Positions 55,739-64,000 of a DNA stretch of 64,000 nt are shown piece after piece. The position numbers were made by a program, and so were the translations under genes. The stretch covers positions 425,851 to 489,850 of the forward strand of contig JABAAE010000002.1 of assembly GCA_014238905.1 (NCBI GenBank), written 5' to 3'. The notes below the pieces were generated by a model. That model had not been told where the DNA came from and did no database searches. It worked only from the letters and a program-made list of their open reading frames with translations. How positions within the stretch are numbered: position 1 is the first letter of the stretch; each line of letters starts with the position of its first letter. This stretch comes from Planctomycetota bacterium (lineage in GTDB: Bacteria > Planctomycetota > Planctomycetia > Pirellulales > Pirellulaceae).

Positions 55739-56548
55739 TCATACGAATTGACGTAGGTAACGAATACTGTCACCGGCGAGTTTCTCGACACCTGGTTCGT
55801 AATCAAACACTTCGACAGAGATCCACTTGTCGTAATTGATTTCATGGAGGGCCTCAAAGATAGGCCCAAAATCAACTTCTCCCATGCCTGGCCCACGTTT
55901 ATTCGGGTCATTGGCATGAAAGTGAGCGATGAACTCTCGATTCTCACGAATGATATCTGGAATCGACTTGGTTTCAGTCGACATGGCTTTGACATCCAAA
56001 TGGAGTTTCACGTTCGGGTGATCAATCATTCTGCCCAATTCCATCGCCAAGTCCGCGGTCAAAAGAAAATCCCCTTCTTCGGGACCCAAGGGCTCTAATG
56101 CCAAGACGACATTATTTTCCTGAAATGCACTCGCCGCTTTTTCAATCACACCAGCCGCAATTTGCATCGCATCCTGCAGCGTCACACCAGGAAGCAAATT
56201 TCGTTGATGGGGCGATCCCAGCACCATGACCTTGCCCCCTAAATCACCACAGAGTTTCGCCAAGGACCGGAAATATTCCGTCGTTGCTGTTTGGACCATT
56301 TCATCGGGCGAGGTGAGGTAAAAACCCTCAGTAAACGCCAATAACCAGTGTAATCCAATCACTTCCAGTTCATGAACTGCAGCCAAATCCCGGATTTGCT
56401 TCCGCTTGGCGGCTGAGATATCGCGTACGTCCTTTTCGATGGTAAAGGGCGCGATTTCAATCCCTTGATACCCAAGCTGCTGCGCATGTAAAAAAGCATC
56501 CTCCAGCGGCCAATCTTGATAAGTCTCGTTACAAATTCCAAATCGCAT
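55739..56548 (-). CDS. sugar phosphate isomerase/epimerase (TIM barrel)
   Basis: A 269-residue xylose-isomerase-like TIM-barrel protein of the IolE/hydroxypyruvate-isomerase type. Metal ligands fit Glu in VLALEPLGPEEG, Asp in LHLDVKAM, His in IAHFHAND and Glu in ISVEVFDYEP. It has the family N-terminus MRFGICNETYQDWP and WLLAFTEGFYL. ATG 56548. Cytoplasmic. A second member of the superfamily lies at 8727; the two are not close paralogues. Confidence 0.88.
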   Translation of the reverse strand: MRFGICNETYQDWPLEDAFLHAQQLGYQGIEIAPFTIEKDVRDISAAKRKQIRDLAAVHELEVIGLHWLLAFTEGFYLTSPDEMVQTATTEYFRSLAKLCGDLGGKVMVLGSPHQRNLLPGVTLQDAMQIAAGVIEKAASAFQENNVVLALEPLGPEEGDFLLTADLAMELGRMIDHPNVKLHLDVKAMSTETKSIPDIIRENREFIAHFHANDPNKRGPGMGEVDFGPIFEALHEINYDKWISVEVFDYEPGVEKLAGDSIRYLRQFV

Positions 56549-56776
56549 GCCAGGTTCTCTTTCTATTATCGTGTGAACGGATAAAATCAGGGGACTTTTA
56601 TTTAGGCGATCCTGTCTTCAGCGATCCGCTATTGTAAAGCGACCAACCAGAGTTCGGAATAACCTGTCTGGCAACGAATCGATTCTGCTGGCTTGTGATT
56701 CATTCGGTCGTGACCGTGACAGCGGTCAACGGCCGATAGATAGACTCCTTTAATAATTCAGCAGATCAATGTGAGT

Positions 56777-57421
56777 ATGGCCCATATCCTTATCACGTCC
56801 GGACCGACTCGTGAGTTCTTTGATCCGATTCGTTTTATCAGCAATCAATCCAGCGGCCGGATGGGATCGGCACTCGCGGCAGCTGGTCTGAAACTCGGCC
56901 ACCGGATCACGATTATTTCCGGGCCGGTCGACATTGAGTACCCGAGTGACGTCGATCTCATCCAAATCCAATCGACGTCCCAAATGCAGGACGCTGTGGA
57001 ATCCAGATTCCCCTCCTGTGACGGCATCATTGCCGCGGCGGCACCATGTGATTTTCGACCGCTTGTCTTGGCAAAGGACAAAATTAAAAAAAATGGCAAG
57101 GGTCTGTCGGTGAAATTCGAAGAAACGACGGACATTCTAAAATTGGTATCCCGCGAAAAGCAAAAGGAGCAGTGGTCGGTGGGATTCGCTTTGGAAACCG
57201 AAAATGGCCTGGCCAACGCCTTGAAAAAGCTGAAAGAAAAAAATCTCGACCTGATTGTTCTTAATGGGCCCTCCGCCCTGCGATCTCAGTCCAATCACGT
57301 CCGCATCGTTGGACACGAGGGAGTGATCGGCACCTCAACTGGACTAAAAAGCGATGTCGCACAAGACATTCTCGCATTGATCCAACGTCAGTTGATCAGT
57401 CCATTGCCTGGATCTCAATAA
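56777..57421 (+). CDS. coaB: phosphopantothenate-cysteine ligase (CoaB domain)
   Basis: A 214-residue standalone CoaB, the CoA-synthesis step joining 4'-phosphopantothenate to cysteine, usually fused to CoaC in Dfp. ATG 56777 is chosen; GTG 56771 is two codons up. Motifs are HILITSGPTREFFDPIRFIS, NQSSGRMGSALA, GIIAAAAPCDFRP and LDLIVLNGPSA. The dinucleotide-type fold is complete. The CoaC half is not in the window and is presumably separate, as in some planctomycetes. Confidence 0.92.
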   Translation: MAHILITSGPTREFFDPIRFISNQSSGRMGSALAAAGLKLGHRITIISGPVDIEYPSDVDLIQIQSTSQMQDAVESRFPSCDGIIAAAAPCDFRPLVLAKDKIKKNGKGLSVKFEETTDILKLVSREKQKEQWSVGFALETENGLANALKKLKEKNLDLIVLNGPSALRSQSNHVRIVGHEGVIGTSTGLKSDVAQDILALIQRQLISPLPGSQ

Positions 57422-57565
57422 ACCCTCCCGCAGTCCCGGTGATTCACACCCGCCAACCAACTTGGCAAATCTCTGTCCAAGATTTTCCAACCCGATAACG
57501 CCCATCCAAGACGACTTTTCAAGAATCAAATCCCATCAACGGCCCAAAAGCGTTACGATGGACAA

Positions 57566-59014
57566 ATGAGCTTTCCAGATTTCATGCGACAACTTCGGGA
57601 TATCTATTCTCCCGATCGAATGTTTACAGAAAAAGGGCCTTTAGCGGCGTTTGAATCAGACGGTCTTACCGCATTCGCCGTCAAACCCCGCGCCGTGGTA
57701 TTCCCAGCTGACAATGATGAAGTCATTCAGACCGTCCGAGCTTGCCATGACCATGGCATCCCGTTTGTAGCGAGGGGGAGTGGTACCAGTCTCTCCGGAG
57801 GTTCGCTGCCGGATTCAGAGGGAATTGTCATCGGTCTCAATCGGATGAATCGGATTCTCCGGATCTGTCCCGACCGCAGAATAGCTGTTGTCCAACCCGG
57901 GACAATCAACATTGAAGTGTCCAATGCGGTCGCAGAGCACGGTTTGTATTACGCACCGGACCCATCTAGCCAAACCGTCTGTACCATCGGCGGCAACGTT
58001 GCCTTCAATTCTGGTGGCGCGCATTGCCTGAAGTACGGAATGACTTCTAACCATGTCTTGGGAATCAAGGCAGTCTTGGGCAACGGAGATATTGTGCAGA
58101 TGGGATCGGAAAGCCGAGAGAGAATCGGCCCGGATGAAACTGGACTTTTTGTTGGCAGCGAAGGCCTCTTTGGCATCGCCTTGGAAATCACGCTGCGGCT
58201 TTTGCCCAAACCAGAATCATTTTACACCGTTCTTGCAGGCTATGATTCAGTCGAAAAAGCGGGGGATGCAGTTTCGTCGATCATTGCCTCTGGCCTGCTT
58301 CCGGGCGCGATGGAAATCATGGACTCTCTTTCGATGGAAGCCGCCCACAAGGCAGTCGGAGCGGAATTTCCAGACGGAGCAGAAGCAACACTGATCGTGG
58401 AGTTGGATGGATCCGGTGACCAAGTCGAAGTTGAAAGAGTTATTTTGGATCAGCTCGTCCAGCAATCCGGCCCCGCCGCAATTCGGATTGCTCGAGATGA
58501 TGTCGATCGCGCCGTCGTTTGGAAGGGTCGAAAGAGTGCGTTCTCTGCGGTGGGACATCTCAGCCCTGATTTTATTGTGCAGGACAGTGTGGTGCCCCGC
58601 ACCAAGTTGGGTCAGGCTCTGCGCAGCATCTCAGAGCTCGGAAAAGCCGCCGGAATCCGGGTGGCCAATGTCTTTCACGCCGGGGATGGCAATCTGCACC
58701 CCCTAATCCTCTATGATGGGAATGTCCCGGGAGAATTTCAGCGAGCAGAACAGTTGGCAGGTGAAATCGTCAAAATCTGCATTCAGCTAGGGGGTTCGAT
58801 TACCGGAGAACATGGCGTTGGGATGGAAAAACGCCAGTATTTGGACAAGATGTTCTCCGAAGCAGATATCGAAGTGATGCACCGAATCCGCCATCAACTC
58901 GATCCCAAGACGCTATCCAATCGTGAAAAGATGTTTCCTTCCGAAGAAGCCCCTTCTCTGGGGCTCTATGGTCTACATCCACTGGAAAAAGCGGGGCTCA
59001 TTTCACGGGAATAA
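57566..59014 (+). CDS. glcD: glycolate oxidase subunit GlcD (FAD-linked)
   Basis: A 482-residue FAD-binding oxidoreductase that oxidises glycolate (or D-lactate) to glyoxylate. The FAD-binding PCMH domain has [33 protein letters not shown] and [17 protein letters not shown]. The C-terminal cap has [14 protein letters not shown] and [15 protein letters not shown]. No glcE/glcF is next to it, so its partner iron-sulfur subunits must be elsewhere. ATG 57566. Confidence 0.94.
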   Translation: MSFPDFMRQLRDIYSPDRMFTEKGPLAAFESDGLTAFAVKPRAVVFPADNDEVIQTVRACHDHGIPFVARGSGTSLSGGSLPDSEGIVIGLNRMNRILRICPDRRIAVVQPGTINIEVSNAVAEHGLYYAPDPSSQTVCTIGGNVAFNSGGAHCLKYGMTSNHVLGIKAVLGNGDIVQMGSESRERIGPDETGLFVGSEGLFGIALEITLRLLPKPESFYTVLAGYDSVEKAGDAVSSIIASGLLPGAMEIMDSLSMEAAHKAVGAEFPDGAEATLIVELDGSGDQVEVERVILDQLVQQSGPAAIRIARDDVDRAVVWKGRKSAFSAVGHLSPDFIVQDSVVPRTKLGQALRSISELGKAAGIRVANVFHAGDGNLHPLILYDGNVPGEFQRAEQLAGEIVKICIQLGGSITGEHGVGMEKRQYLDKMFSEADIEVMHRIRHQLDPKTLSNREKMFPSEEAPSLGLYGLHPLEKAGLISRE

Positions 59015-59176
59015 ATCAGTCTAATTTGATAGACTGCGGTGGCGGTCCTTGGAAACGTCTCAGGCCTTTTTCTGCGTGCCGAAGGCTTCCTTGACTGGTC
59101 CATCTTCCTTGTAACCCTTCAAATATCATTCATTTAAACGAAACATCACGAACCAACCCGGATTCGGAACGCGATC

Positions 59177-60649
59177 ATGAGTCACTCACCCCCTTATCGA
59201 AATCATCGTCCCAACGACCGGACGATGCTCTGGATCGCACTTGGCTTGGCGGCTCTTTTTTTGGCAGGCGGAATCGGCTGGATGGCCCGGTCGATGGTCG
59301 CCGACTCACGTGATTCAGACTCAGCGACGGCCAAGGTCGATCCAACCAACTCAAGCCAACCCCCAGTCAATTCACCAAGTAACGCAACAGACCAACCCGC
59401 AGTCTCATTTGGTGAAGACAATCCACCCGGAAAGGTTCCATTAAAAACAGCCGGCGGCGGTTCGACAACTCCAATCACCAACGGCGCTGGATCAAGCCGA
59501 CCCTTTCCAGCCTCAGGTGGCAATCAGTTGAACAAGCCAGCGAAATCTCGATCGCAAGAAAAAGCAACATCGAAGGTCAACGCTGGACCGCCCAAACTCA
59601 CCGGGCTTCCCTCTTTTCAAAAGGACCGCCCCCAAAAGGACGGCACGGGAAAAAGAGACACACCATCCCCAACTAAGAACCGATTTCCCAAGAAAAACAA
59701 AACGATCGATTCCTCGCAGGGGTCGATTCCAACGTTACCAACTGCCCCAGTCGGCAACCAACCCAAGAGTGAGGCTGCCACCCCAATACCATCGCCACCA
59801 AGTGGGATGAAGAATCAGTATGCATTGCCCCAGTCGACCTCTGAAATGACGATCTTTCAGGAGTTGATCGTGCAACGAAAACCCAGTTTTGCCATGGAGG
59901 GGCTCACCGAACTCAAGCAATTTTTGAAATATCGAGCAGTTTCCCAGCTAACCATCGGCCGCGATGAAGGACGTGGTTTCCGAAAAGTCATCCAAAAAAT
60001 AGTCGATGCCAAACTCCTGGATGCCGATTCGGTTTCTGCCAAACAATTTGAGAAATCCGTGAAGGAACTCATTGGCAGGCAATTCACTTTTACGCTGGAC
60101 CGAAAACAGAAAATCCTCGATTTCAAAGGCGATAAGGACAAAGTGAAAACCTTCGACCTCAAGGATCTTTCTGCTCCAGAGGGATTTACGGGAGAAGGTC
60201 TGATGATGTCATCGGTCATGGATTTTGATGGCTGGAGAGAAATGGCACAACTCACTTTTTTGCTGCCGGACGACTCGAAAAAGAAGTGGACCGATCAAAT
60301 GTCTCATGACTGGGGCGAGATGGGCCAATGGTCAGGCGAAACTCAATTTGAAAAGAAGGGAACCACCAACCAATTGCTACGAATTGATTATGCACACTGG
60401 ATGAACTATTTGCCCGGTGATCTCGCCAAAAGCAAACTCCCGTTTAAATTGGAAAAAGTCGCCTTTGAAGTGACAGAAGCGGGTGGCCGCCTGTTATTTG
60501 ACGCCAAGAAAGGACGGATCCATTCCCTGGAAGAGCGTTTTCAGGTCAATGGAAAAATAGACGCTTCTTTGCTGGGAACCACGACCAAAATCAGTCTCTC
60601 AGAAGTCCAGTCATTTCAATTGAAATTGCATGATCAGAATCCGCAATGA
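59177..60649 (+). CDS. membrane-anchored protein of unknown function
   Basis: A 490-residue protein: one N-terminal membrane helix (about 17-38, MLWIALGLAALFLAGGIGWM), then a disordered Ser/Pro/Lys/Gln-rich region to about residue 215, then a globular C-terminal domain (LTELKQFLKYRAVSQLTIGR, WREMAQLTFLLPDDSKKKW, LEKVAFEVTEAGGRLLFDAK). The last part resembles a beta-sandwich. No family recognised. Probably single-pass with the domain outside. ATG 59177. Confidence 0.75.
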   Translation: MSHSPPYRNHRPNDRTMLWIALGLAALFLAGGIGWMARSMVADSRDSDSATAKVDPTNSSQPPVNSPSNATDQPAVSFGEDNPPGKVPLKTAGGGSTTPITNGAGSSRPFPASGGNQLNKPAKSRSQEKATSKVNAGPPKLTGLPSFQKDRPQKDGTGKRDTPSPTKNRFPKKNKTIDSSQGSIPTLPTAPVGNQPKSEAATPIPSPPSGMKNQYALPQSTSEMTIFQELIVQRKPSFAMEGLTELKQFLKYRAVSQLTIGRDEGRGFRKVIQKIVDAKLLDADSVSAKQFEKSVKELIGRQFTFTLDRKQKILDFKGDKDKVKTFDLKDLSAPEGFTGEGLMMSSVMDFDGWREMAQLTFLLPDDSKKKWTDQMSHDWGEMGQWSGETQFEKKGTTNQLLRIDYAHWMNYLPGDLAKSKLPFKLEKVAFEVTEAGGRLLFDAKKGRIHSLEERFQVNGKIDASLLGTTTKISLSEVQSFQLKLHDQNPQ

Positions 60650-60973
60650 GGGTTGCCGGCGGCCTTTCCCGGATTGTGGAAATGGCAAGCTGCCGGTGGA
60701 GATCTCAATAAATCGGATTGACTACTCGCCAATTCAGTGCCGACAAAGCACGGGATTTTCGATATACTCTGTTCATGCCAACCATGGCGACGGACACCGT
60801 GAACACCAGGGTCAATCGATTCCCAAGCGGTTGTGAATGCACATGCGAGCCAGTCGTCATTTGGAATCGCAGTTGACGGTCTTGATCGAAGGATGAACCT
60901 GCCGGTCAGTCGAAATCCAGCAGTATGTCCTGCGAAATAAAAGAAACAGCCCATTCGAAACGGATTGGATAAA
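60650..60973. other. intergenic region before ruvB, nothing clear
   Basis: About 325 bp between two plus-strand genes. No terminator, promoter or structured element was recognised; open frames there are short and lack ribosome binding sites. Confidence 0.4.
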
Positions 60974-62065
60974 ATGTCCAGAGAGCCAATCATCGGAGAA
61001 AATAATAGCTCGCAGAGTGGCGGAGATTCCAATGCGACTCCACTTCAGAAGTCATCCCCCAAGAAGGCGACGTCTGAACCACAAATGGACGAAGATCGAA
61101 GCCTACGTCCCAAGCTGATGGACGAAATGGTGGGGCAGGCTGATATCAAGGCACAACTGCAAATTGTAGTCGATGCAGCAAAGCGTCGGGGAGAAGCGCT
61201 AAGTCACGTGTTGTTTGACGGACCGCCCGGCTTGGGTAAGACAACTTTTGCAAGGGCGATTCCCAATGAACTGGGAACAACGATTGAATTTGCCAGTGGG
61301 CCGAGTTTGAAGGCACCAAAGGACTTAGTCCCCTACCTGACCAACGCCCAAGAAAAATCGATTCTGTTCATTGACGAAATCCACCGCATTCCCAAGGCCG
61401 TCGAAGAATATCTTTACACGGCCATGGAGGATTTTCGGATCGATATGGTTCTCGGTGAGGGCATTAATGCCCGAACTTACAGTTACCGCTTGAGTCCTTT
61501 TACTCTCATTGGCGCCACGACTCGGGCGGGAATGCTTTCTGCCCCTTTGCGTGATCGGTTTCCCATCCGCCACCACCTCGATTTTTATGACCTGCCAGAG
61601 CTGAAAGAAATCCTCCTTCGTAATGCGAAAAAACTGCAAATCGAAATCGACGATGACGCCGCCGATGAATTGGCTCGCCGAAGTCGCGGCACACCCAGAA
61701 TCGCTATCAACCGCCTTCTCTGGGTCCGAGATTACGCTGAGAGCAAGGCAGACGGCAAGATCTCTGTACAAGTCGCGACCGATGCCATGAAGATGGCAGA
61801 TATTGATAATCTTGGCCTGGACAAGCAGGACCGGCAATATCTTGAAACCTTAATTCGTGTGTTTGGTGGGGGCCCCGCTGGCGTGGAAGCCATTTCCCAT
61901 ACGATGAATGGGGCAGTCGATACGATCGAAGAAGAAGTCGAACCTTATTTGCTACGGATCAATATGCTGGTGCGAACCCCTCGGGGCCGAAAGGCAACCA
62001 GCAAGACATTTGAGCATCTAGGCGTTGACCCGGGGCCTTTGGAAAATCCAGACAGGCTGTTTTGA
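60974..62065 (+). CDS. ruvB: Holliday junction branch-migration ATPase
   Basis: A 363-residue RuvB, the AAA+ motor that drives branch migration with RuvA. ATG 60974 is used; TTG 60965 is rejected. Walker A GPPGLGKT is at 83-90, DEIH at 134-137, sensor GATTRAG, and the C-terminal winged helix TPRGRKATSKTFEHLG is intact. An N-terminal Ser/Lys-rich extension of about 40 residues exceeds the usual RuvB start. ruvA and ruvC are not beside it. Confidence 0.97.
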   Translation: MSREPIIGENNSSQSGGDSNATPLQKSSPKKATSEPQMDEDRSLRPKLMDEMVGQADIKAQLQIVVDAAKRRGEALSHVLFDGPPGLGKTTFARAIPNELGTTIEFASGPSLKAPKDLVPYLTNAQEKSILFIDEIHRIPKAVEEYLYTAMEDFRIDMVLGEGINARTYSYRLSPFTLIGATTRAGMLSAPLRDRFPIRHHLDFYDLPELKEILLRNAKKLQIEIDDDAADELARRSRGTPRIAINRLLWVRDYAESKADGKISVQVATDAMKMADIDNLGLDKQDRQYLETLIRVFGGGPAGVEAISHTMNGAVDTIEEEVEPYLLRINMLVRTPRGRKATSKTFEHLGVDPGPLENPDRLF

Positions 62066-62110
62066 GGATTGGCAACGTTGGCTTGGTCGCCGACGACTGG
62101 GTTGCAAATT

Positions 62111-62902
62111 TTACTGCAGCCCTGAGCCAACTCTCGACGTTTCTTCTGGATCGTTCACCTGCTCAAGTTCTTCTTGATGTTCTTGGACGGCATCCTGATG
62201 TGCTTGGTCTCCACGGAATCCAGCTTGTCGATGATCCAATTCTGCCAATCGATCGATCGGTCCGTAAAGAACCAACGTGTCATCACCCGCCGTACTGGTA
62301 TCCGCTTTGGGAGCACCAAGGAAGGCTCCATTCTTTCGACGGATGCCCAATACGAGGATCCCTTCTCGGGTAAGGTTCAATTCTCGCAACGATCGGTTGG
62401 CCAGCCAATCCTTGGACTGAAGTCGTATTTCCAGAACCGAGTATCCGCTTTGCAGATTCAAAAGGGCAACATAATCCCGCACCTCCAACTTTGAAAATTT
62501 CCTTAGTGCCCAAGATATCAATCGATTGAGGTGCCGCTCAGCCGATCGACTTCGGGAAAAAAACCACAACAAAGATAAACCGATCACCAAAAAACCGATT
62601 CGGATTGGGAATTCGCTGGATGTGGTATCGGCTTGCAGCAACGAAGCCAGTGTTGTCGCCATCACCGTTGCCAGGCCAATGTTGCCCAGTAACATTAGCG
62701 AGTAGATGATACGGCGTCGAACCGGATGCGACATGATCGATTCGGTTTCGCTGGATGTAAAACCGACCCCACAAAAAGCAGAACGAGCCTGAAAACGAGC
62801 GGTTTCGCTGGAAAGACCGGTTAGCATCAAGGCCATAGCCCCAATTCGGGTCACCAACAGTGAAAGAACCAGGGTTGCCATCAATGAGGTAATTGCAATC
62901 AT
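62111..62902 (-). CDS. membrane protein with TrkA-C domain
   Basis: A 263-residue protein. ATG 62902 (MIAITSLMATL) has AGAAG upstream; ATG 62962 would add a basic leader. Three N-terminal membrane helices (about 5-25, 60-80 and 92-110) precede a TrkA-C/RCK-C regulatory domain (YSVLEIRLQSKDWLANRSL, GILVLGIRRKNGAFLG, DTLVLYGPIDRLAEL), which in potassium systems binds ligand. The polar tail is rich in Glu and Gln. It may regulate ion transport. Convergent with ruvB. Confidence 0.8.
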   Translation of the reverse strand: MIAITSLMATLVLSLLVTRIGAMALMLTGLSSETARFQARSAFCGVGFTSSETESIMSHPVRRRIIYSLMLLGNIGLATVMATTLASLLQADTTSSEFPIRIGFLVIGLSLLWFFSRSRSAERHLNRLISWALRKFSKLEVRDYVALLNLQSGYSVLEIRLQSKDWLANRSLRELNLTREGILVLGIRRKNGAFLGAPKADTSTAGDDTLVLYGPIDRLAELDHRQAGFRGDQAHQDAVQEHQEELEQVNDPEETSRVGSGLQ

Positions 62903-63110
62903 CGTTTGCTTCTTCTTGTAGATCGATCTAAAAAATGGTCTGCGAAAAAGCCATCGATCCATCAGGCAGATTCGAAATGACCTCCACGGAAATATACTAT
63001 CACAAACTGCCCGATCCCCTGCAAAGCGATGGATCCACCGGGCTGCTCCTTTTCATGACATTTCGGACTTGGTAATCTGGAGCTTCGTTCCATCCACTTG
63101 AGATTTCATC

Positions 63111-64000
63111 ATGAAAAATATTGTTGTCACTACATTTTTTTGTTTATCGATTTGTTTCACCAAGGTAGATCAAGTGTCCGCACAAGTTGAACTAAAAAAG
63201 GGTGACCGCATTGTTTTCCTGGGAGATTCCATCACTCAGGCTGGAGCCCGTCCGGGAGGTTACATTTCACTATTTCGCCAGGCTGTTGATGACCAATTCG
63301 GTGACGGCATGGTGGAAGTCGTTGGTGCTGGAATCAGCGGGCATAAGGTTCCTGATTGCCAAAAACGGCTGGACCGTGATGTCATCCAGAAAAAACCCAC
63401 CCATGTGGTGATCTACATCGGCATCAACGATGTCTGGCATTCGACCAACAACCGTGGAACCTCCAAAGAGGATTTTGAATCGGGGTTGCATGATCTCGTG
63501 TCCCGAATTCAGGAAGCCAACGCACAGCCCATACTCTGCACAGCCACCGTGATTGGTGAAAAAACTGACGGGTCCAACTCGCTCGACGTCATGCTGGAGG
63601 AATATTGTGATATCAGCCGGAAAGTCGCCCGCGAGATGAAAATTCCGCTGATCGATCTGCGCAAACTATTCCTTGAATTCCTGAAGGTAGAAAACAAAAC
63701 CAACAAGCCCAACAAAATTCTGACCACTGACGGGGTACACCTCAATGCCACCGGAAACCGTTTCGTTTCTCAATGCATGATGAAGCCTTTGGGCATTGCA
63801 TTATCCAAGGACCCCAAGCGACTCCTCCGGCATGTCGTATTGTTCAAGTTCAACAGTGCAGCCAAGAAAGAGGAAATCGCGCAAGTAGTGAAGGCCTTCC
63901 GGGCCCTACCCCAAAAAATTGATGCCATTTATGACCTGGAATCTGGAATTGACGTCAGTATCGAAAACAAATCGAAAGGATTCACTCACGGCTTTCTGGT
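63111..64000 (+). CDS. SGNH/GDSL hydrolase fused to Dabb domain (3' truncated)
   Basis: The first 296 codons of an exported protein cut by the right edge. Signal peptide residues 1-24 (VVTTFFCLSICFTKVDQVSAQ). The SGNH hydrolase domain has the nucleophile Ser40 in FLGDSIT, block II VGAGISGH, GINDVWH (block III Asn) and TDGVHLN with the catalytic Asp/His (block V). From residue about 236 a stress-responsive A/B-barrel (Dabb) domain follows (RLLRHVVLFKFNSAAKKEE). It is probably an esterase acting on carbohydrate esters; the role of the Dabb part is unknown. Confidence 0.9.
   Translation, partial: MKNIVVTTFFCLSICFTKVDQVSAQVELKKGDRIVFLGDSITQAGARPGGYISLFRQAVDDQFGDGMVEVVGAGISGHKVPDCQKRLDRDVIQKKPTHVVIYIGINDVWHSTNNRGTSKEDFESGLHDLVSRIQEANAQPILCTATVIGEKTDGSNSLDVMLEEYCDISRKVAREMKIPLIDLRKLFLEFLKVENKTNKPNKILTTDGVHLNATGNRFVSQCMMKPLGIALSKDPKRLLRHVVLFKFNSAAKKEEIAQVVKAFRALPQKIDAIYDLESGIDVSIENKSKGFTHGFL

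Noticed and set aside
55725..55740. tRNA-like GGTTCGAATC near the isomerase gene end
   Set aside because: No flanking complementary T stem, acceptor or anticodon arm.
61325..61837. 170-codon minus-strand ORF opposite ruvB
   Set aside because: Antisense shadow of ruvB.

Overview
The window looks like ordinary chromosome from a planctomycete, most likely Pirellulales-like. This is inferred from gene content, not from a marker-gene tree. The diagnostic genes are a Tat-exported DUF1501 protein, a PVC-type membrane-bound dehydrogenase with a C-terminal cytochrome c domain, a TIGR03790 protein, a FlgM-like protein with a planctomycete-style N-terminus, a MoxR/DUF58/BatA-like/von Willebrand operon behind a prenyltransferase-repeat protein, a degenerate CxxCH/FG-GAP lipoprotein and a lineage-specific enlarged L17. 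Base composition looks close to 50% GC throughout. I see no prophage, insertion sequence, integrase, CRISPR array, rRNA or recognisable tRNA. Genes switch strand often and most are single or in pairs.

Layout. 1-9.5 kb: truncated alpha/beta hydrolase, SH3-like secreted protein, DUF1501 protein, Fur-family regulator, FlgM-like anti-sigma factor, a small unknown gene, then the coupled pair sppA-tilS and a sugar isomerase-like protein. 9.6-13.9 kb: gltD, an S41 processing protease and an M42 aminopeptidase, with a hairpin between the last two. 13.9-24.8 kb: a six-gene minus-strand operon (prenyltransferase-repeat membrane protein, PQQ/WD40-like protein, MoxR ATPase, DUF58 protein, BatA-like protein, VWA/GATase-like membrane protein). 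It is the most system-like locus here. 25-35 kb: heme/FG-GAP lipoprotein, LarA-like protein, degenerate GT2, a long intergenic region with a probable minus-strand RNA, rlmKL with an odd acidic linker, and the PVC cytochrome protein.

35-43.7 kb: a tandem-duplicated membrane transporter-like protein, a disrupted DUF418-type acyltransferase pseudogene, a PIG-L deacetylase, the TIGR03790 protein, a RecQ helicase without the usual zinc module, a secretin-N-like protein, and an Hpt protein overlapped by a small ORF. 43.9-51.5 kb: glgA, pheA, an outer-membrane porin-like protein and a five-heme cytochrome. 51.7-54.8 kb: the alpha operon rpmJ-rpsM-rpsK-rpoA-rplQ, with a good promoter and terminator but no rpsD. 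54.9-64 kb: unknown small gene, a possible frameshifted remnant, TIM-barrel isomerase, standalone CoaB, GlcD, a membrane-anchored unknown, ruvB, a TrkA-C membrane protein and a truncated SGNH hydrolase-Dabb fusion.

The genes do not build one pathway. They mix housekeeping functions (translation, RNA modification, recombination, CoA, phenylalanine, glutamate and glycogen synthesis) with an unusually large set of secreted, lipoprotein and c-type heme proteins. No clearly new defence or mobile system is visible. The best leads are the MoxR operon, the candidate RNA at about 29.56-29.72 kb, the two decayed genes, the small ORF overlapping the Hpt gene, and unusual domain architectures (L17 tail, RlmKL linker, RecQ truncation, SGNH-Dabb fusion).
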